From Bacillota bacterium (GTDB lineage: Bacteria; Bacillota; Clostridia; Clostridiales; Clostridiaceae): DNA of 6,199 nucleotides. The DNA lies in the NCBI GenBank assembly GCA_023399035.1, contig JAEWQX010000219.1:1-6199 (forward strand), in the 5' to 3' direction. The notes under the pieces are model-generated. The model did not search any database. It worked only from the letters and a program-made list of their open reading frames with translations, and was not told the origin of the DNA. The first letter of the stretch is position 1, and each line of letters opens with the position of its first letter. Position numbers and translations under genes: made by a program. Shown here piece by piece: positions 4,370-6,199 of the stretch.

Positions 4370-6199
4370 CTATTCCCTTCTGAGAGACTGAACAGGATCA
4401 AGCCTTGATGCCTTTGCTGCTGGGAAAAGGCCTGCAGTAATACTCATTATTATGCTGATAAATATTCCAGCAATTATGTGATTTTTATTTATTAAAACAA
4501 GATTAACAGAAAAACTCCTTAATGTAACTTTATTTACAATTGTCATTATAATACTTGAAAGTCCAACCCCTGCACATCCACTAAACACTCCTATGAGAAA
4601 GGCTTCACTTACAAATATTCTCCTTATATCTATCTTTCTTGCACCTACAGCTTTAAGTATTCCTATTTCTTTAATTCTTTCTACAACACTCATATATAAA
4701 ACTACGAGTATCATTATTGAAGATACTACAAGTGATATTGCCGCAATTCCTGAGAGCACATATGTTGTAATATTTATCATTTCATTAAAAAGACTTGTCA
4801 TCTGCTCCTGCGATGAACCTGTATAGCCCATTTCTTCAGCTTCTGCTTTTACTATATCAGTATAGCTTTCATCACTGGTTGTTATATATGCTGTGTTAGG
4901 TTTTAAATTCTTATTATTTTCAGAATAGATTTTTTCAAGATCAGAATAATTAATAAATGCACATTTTATCATGGAATTAAAGTCTCCATATGCTGCCTGA
5001 TATATTCCACTAACAGTAAACTCATTTTTCACCTTAGTTTCGCCTATAAGAAGACTTAGTTTTACTTTTTGGCCGATAATATTTTCTCCTAATCTGTCTG
5101 CCACTGTTTTATTGATTAAAATTTCACCTTCCTTTGGAAGAGTTCCTTCTGAAAGATTTGATTGAAGCATACCTGAAGAAACTGTAGCAAGTCTCATTAT
5201 ACTACTGCCTGCTGTATCAGTGCTTATTGAATTTGCTCCCATGGAAATTACACTATATCCCTTTTCCACACTTACTACATTTTCTATTGTTCTTAACCTT
5301 TCAAAATCTTCTTCTTCAAAAGGTGTTCCGCTATTGATTTTAGGAATATCCATTATACTTTCGTTTTGTTCATATACATCATCTTCTTCAGGCATATTAA
5401 CTTCAATTACCATAGGATTAACATAGTTGTCCATAGTAGAGTTAAAATATGTTTTTATTCCATTTCCAAATCCAAGCATTAGAATAACACCCATTATCCC
5501 AATACTTGCACCAAATGATATCAAAATATTACGAAGTAATTTTTCCTTCATATTAATAAGTGCTAATTTAACAGCAGAAAAAATGTTTAACTTTTTATTT
5601 TTATTTTTTATATGTACATTAACATCTATAATTTTTTTATCCGATGATTTACTTTCATTTACAGTATCAACAGCACTCTCTTGTGATTTTCCATTTCTAA
5701 AATCCTGAACTATCATGCCATCCTTTATCTCTACAACCCTATGAGCGCATGATGCCACTTTTTCAGAATGTGTTACCATTATGACAAGCTTGCCTTCTTT
5801 TACAATATCATTTATTAGATTCAATACTTGAATCGTATTCTTAGAATCAAGGCTTCCTGTAGGTTCATCAGCAATTATAATATCTGGATCATTAACTAAA
5901 GCACGTGCTATAGCAACACGCTGCTTCTGACCACCTGATAGCCTGTCCGGTTTTTTATTTATATATTTTTCAAGCCCTACTTTTTTAAGTATTTCCCTGC
6001 CTGTTTTTTTTCTTTTTGATTTTGATATGCCGTTAATTATCATAGGTATAGTCACATTATCTAAAACAGATAAATGTGGTATCAGATTAAAGCTTTGAAA
6101 TATAAATCCAACTTTACTCTTTCTATAAATATCAAGCTGTTTTTGATTGTATGTGCTTATACTTTTTCCTTCAACAATTATCTCACCATTATAATCTGA
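4370..6199 (-). CDS. MacB-type fused ABC ATPase/permease exporter (N-terminus outside window)
   Basis: The frame is open from the window edge to TAG at 4370, giving 609 visible residues; the N-terminus with Walker A is cut off. Visible ATPase motifs, numbered from the first visible residue, are the Q-loop (GFIFQSFNL, 31-39), signature LSGGQKQR (87-94), Walker B plus D-loop (DIIIADEPTGSLD, 106-118) and H-loop (VTHS, 142-145). A charged linker leads to the permease: membrane segment about 224-246, an extracytoplasmic MacB-PCD-like domain (about 250-475), then three FtsX-type segments (about 479-502, 530-556, 573-593) and the usual C-terminal P-AAKASRLDP. The VVERIKEIGILKAVGA stretch after the second segment is typical of the family. 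Such dimeric pumps use ATP hydrolysis at the membrane for mechanotransmission, exporting peptides, antibiotics or lipids. The substrate is unknown here. With roughly 50 residues missing, the full length would match MacB-like proteins (about 650). Confidence 0.95.
   Translation of the reverse strand, partial: SDYNGEIIVEGKSISTYNQKQLDIYRKSKVGFIFQSFNLIPHLSVLDNVTIPMIINGISKSKRKKTGREILKKVGLEKYINKKPDRLSGGQKQRVAIARALVNDPDIIIADEPTGSLDSKNTIQVLNLINDIVKEGKLVIMVTHSEKVASCAHRVVEIKDGMIVQDFRNGKSQESAVDTVNESKSSDKKIIDVNVHIKNKNKKLNIFSAVKLALINMKEKLLRNILISFGASIGIMGVILMLGFGNGIKTYFNSTMDNYVNPMVIEVNMPEEDDVYEQNESIMDIPKINSGTPFEEEDFERLRTIENVVSVEKGYSVISMGANSISTDTAGSSIMRLATVSSGMLQSNLSEGTLPKEGEILINKTVADRLGENIIGQKVKLSLLIGETKVKNEFTVSGIYQAAYGDFNSMIKCAFINYSDLEKIYSENNKNLKPNTAYITTSDESYTDIVKAEAEEMGYTGSSQEQMTSLFNEMINITTYVLSGIAAISLVVSSIMILVVLYMSVVERIKEIGILKAVGARKIDIRRIFVSEAFLIGVFSGCAGVGLSSIIMTIVNKVTLRSFSVNLVLINKNHIIAGIFISIIMSITAGLFPAAKASRLDPVQSLRRE

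Noticed and set aside
5427..5708. Plus-strand open frames opposite the ABC transporter and the membrane protein (also at 878-1513, 4593-4826, 5220-5426)
   Set aside because: They are antisense to well-supported coding sequence, have hydrophobic low-complexity translations and lack ribosome binding sites.
6053..6055. GTG as a start codon for the ABC transporter
   Set aside because: The frame continues upstream to the window edge with clear ATPase sequence including the Q-loop, so the GTG is an internal Val codon.

Overview
The window is AT-rich, has strong purine-rich Shine-Dalgarno sites, and encodes secreted proteins with the aromatic 20-residue wall-binding repeat (CW_binding_1 / choline-binding type). 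This points to a low-GC Gram-positive, most likely a Clostridium of the sensu stricto group. That assignment is inferred from sequence style; no marker gene is present.

Layout. On the minus strand, positions 2870 down to 1 hold three tightly packed genes read in this order: a small secreted protein of unknown function (2205-2870), a membrane protein with a large extracytoplasmic domain (742-2181), and a wall-binding repeat protein whose 3' end lies beyond the window (1-735). The gaps are 23 and 6 nt, so this is very probably one operon. The last ribosome binding site lies inside the final codons of the gene before it. A 284-nt AT-rich divergent intergenic region (2871-3154) carries a 14-bp tandem repeat and candidate promoters. 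On the plus strand, 3155-4186 encodes a second, complete wall-binding protein: signal peptide, seven 20-residue repeats, a Thr-rich and Gly8 linker, and a globular C-terminal domain that looks lipocalin-like. A strong hairpin terminator follows at 4207-4240. Convergent to it on the minus strand, 4370 to beyond 6199 encodes a fused ABC ATPase/permease of MacB type, missing its N-terminus with the Walker A motif because of the window edge.

How the parts may work together. The four genes around the divergent region all encode exported or membrane proteins. The two wall-binding proteins share a 30-residue signal peptide and an almost identical first repeat, but their linkers and repeat histories differ. 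A reasonable reading is a cell-surface module: a membrane protein reaching into the wall, a small secreted partner and two wall-anchored proteins. This is inference. The MacB-like transporter exports an unknown substrate and may be unrelated, since it is separated by a terminator and lies in the opposite orientation. No RNA gene, CRISPR array, insertion sequence or phage gene was seen.
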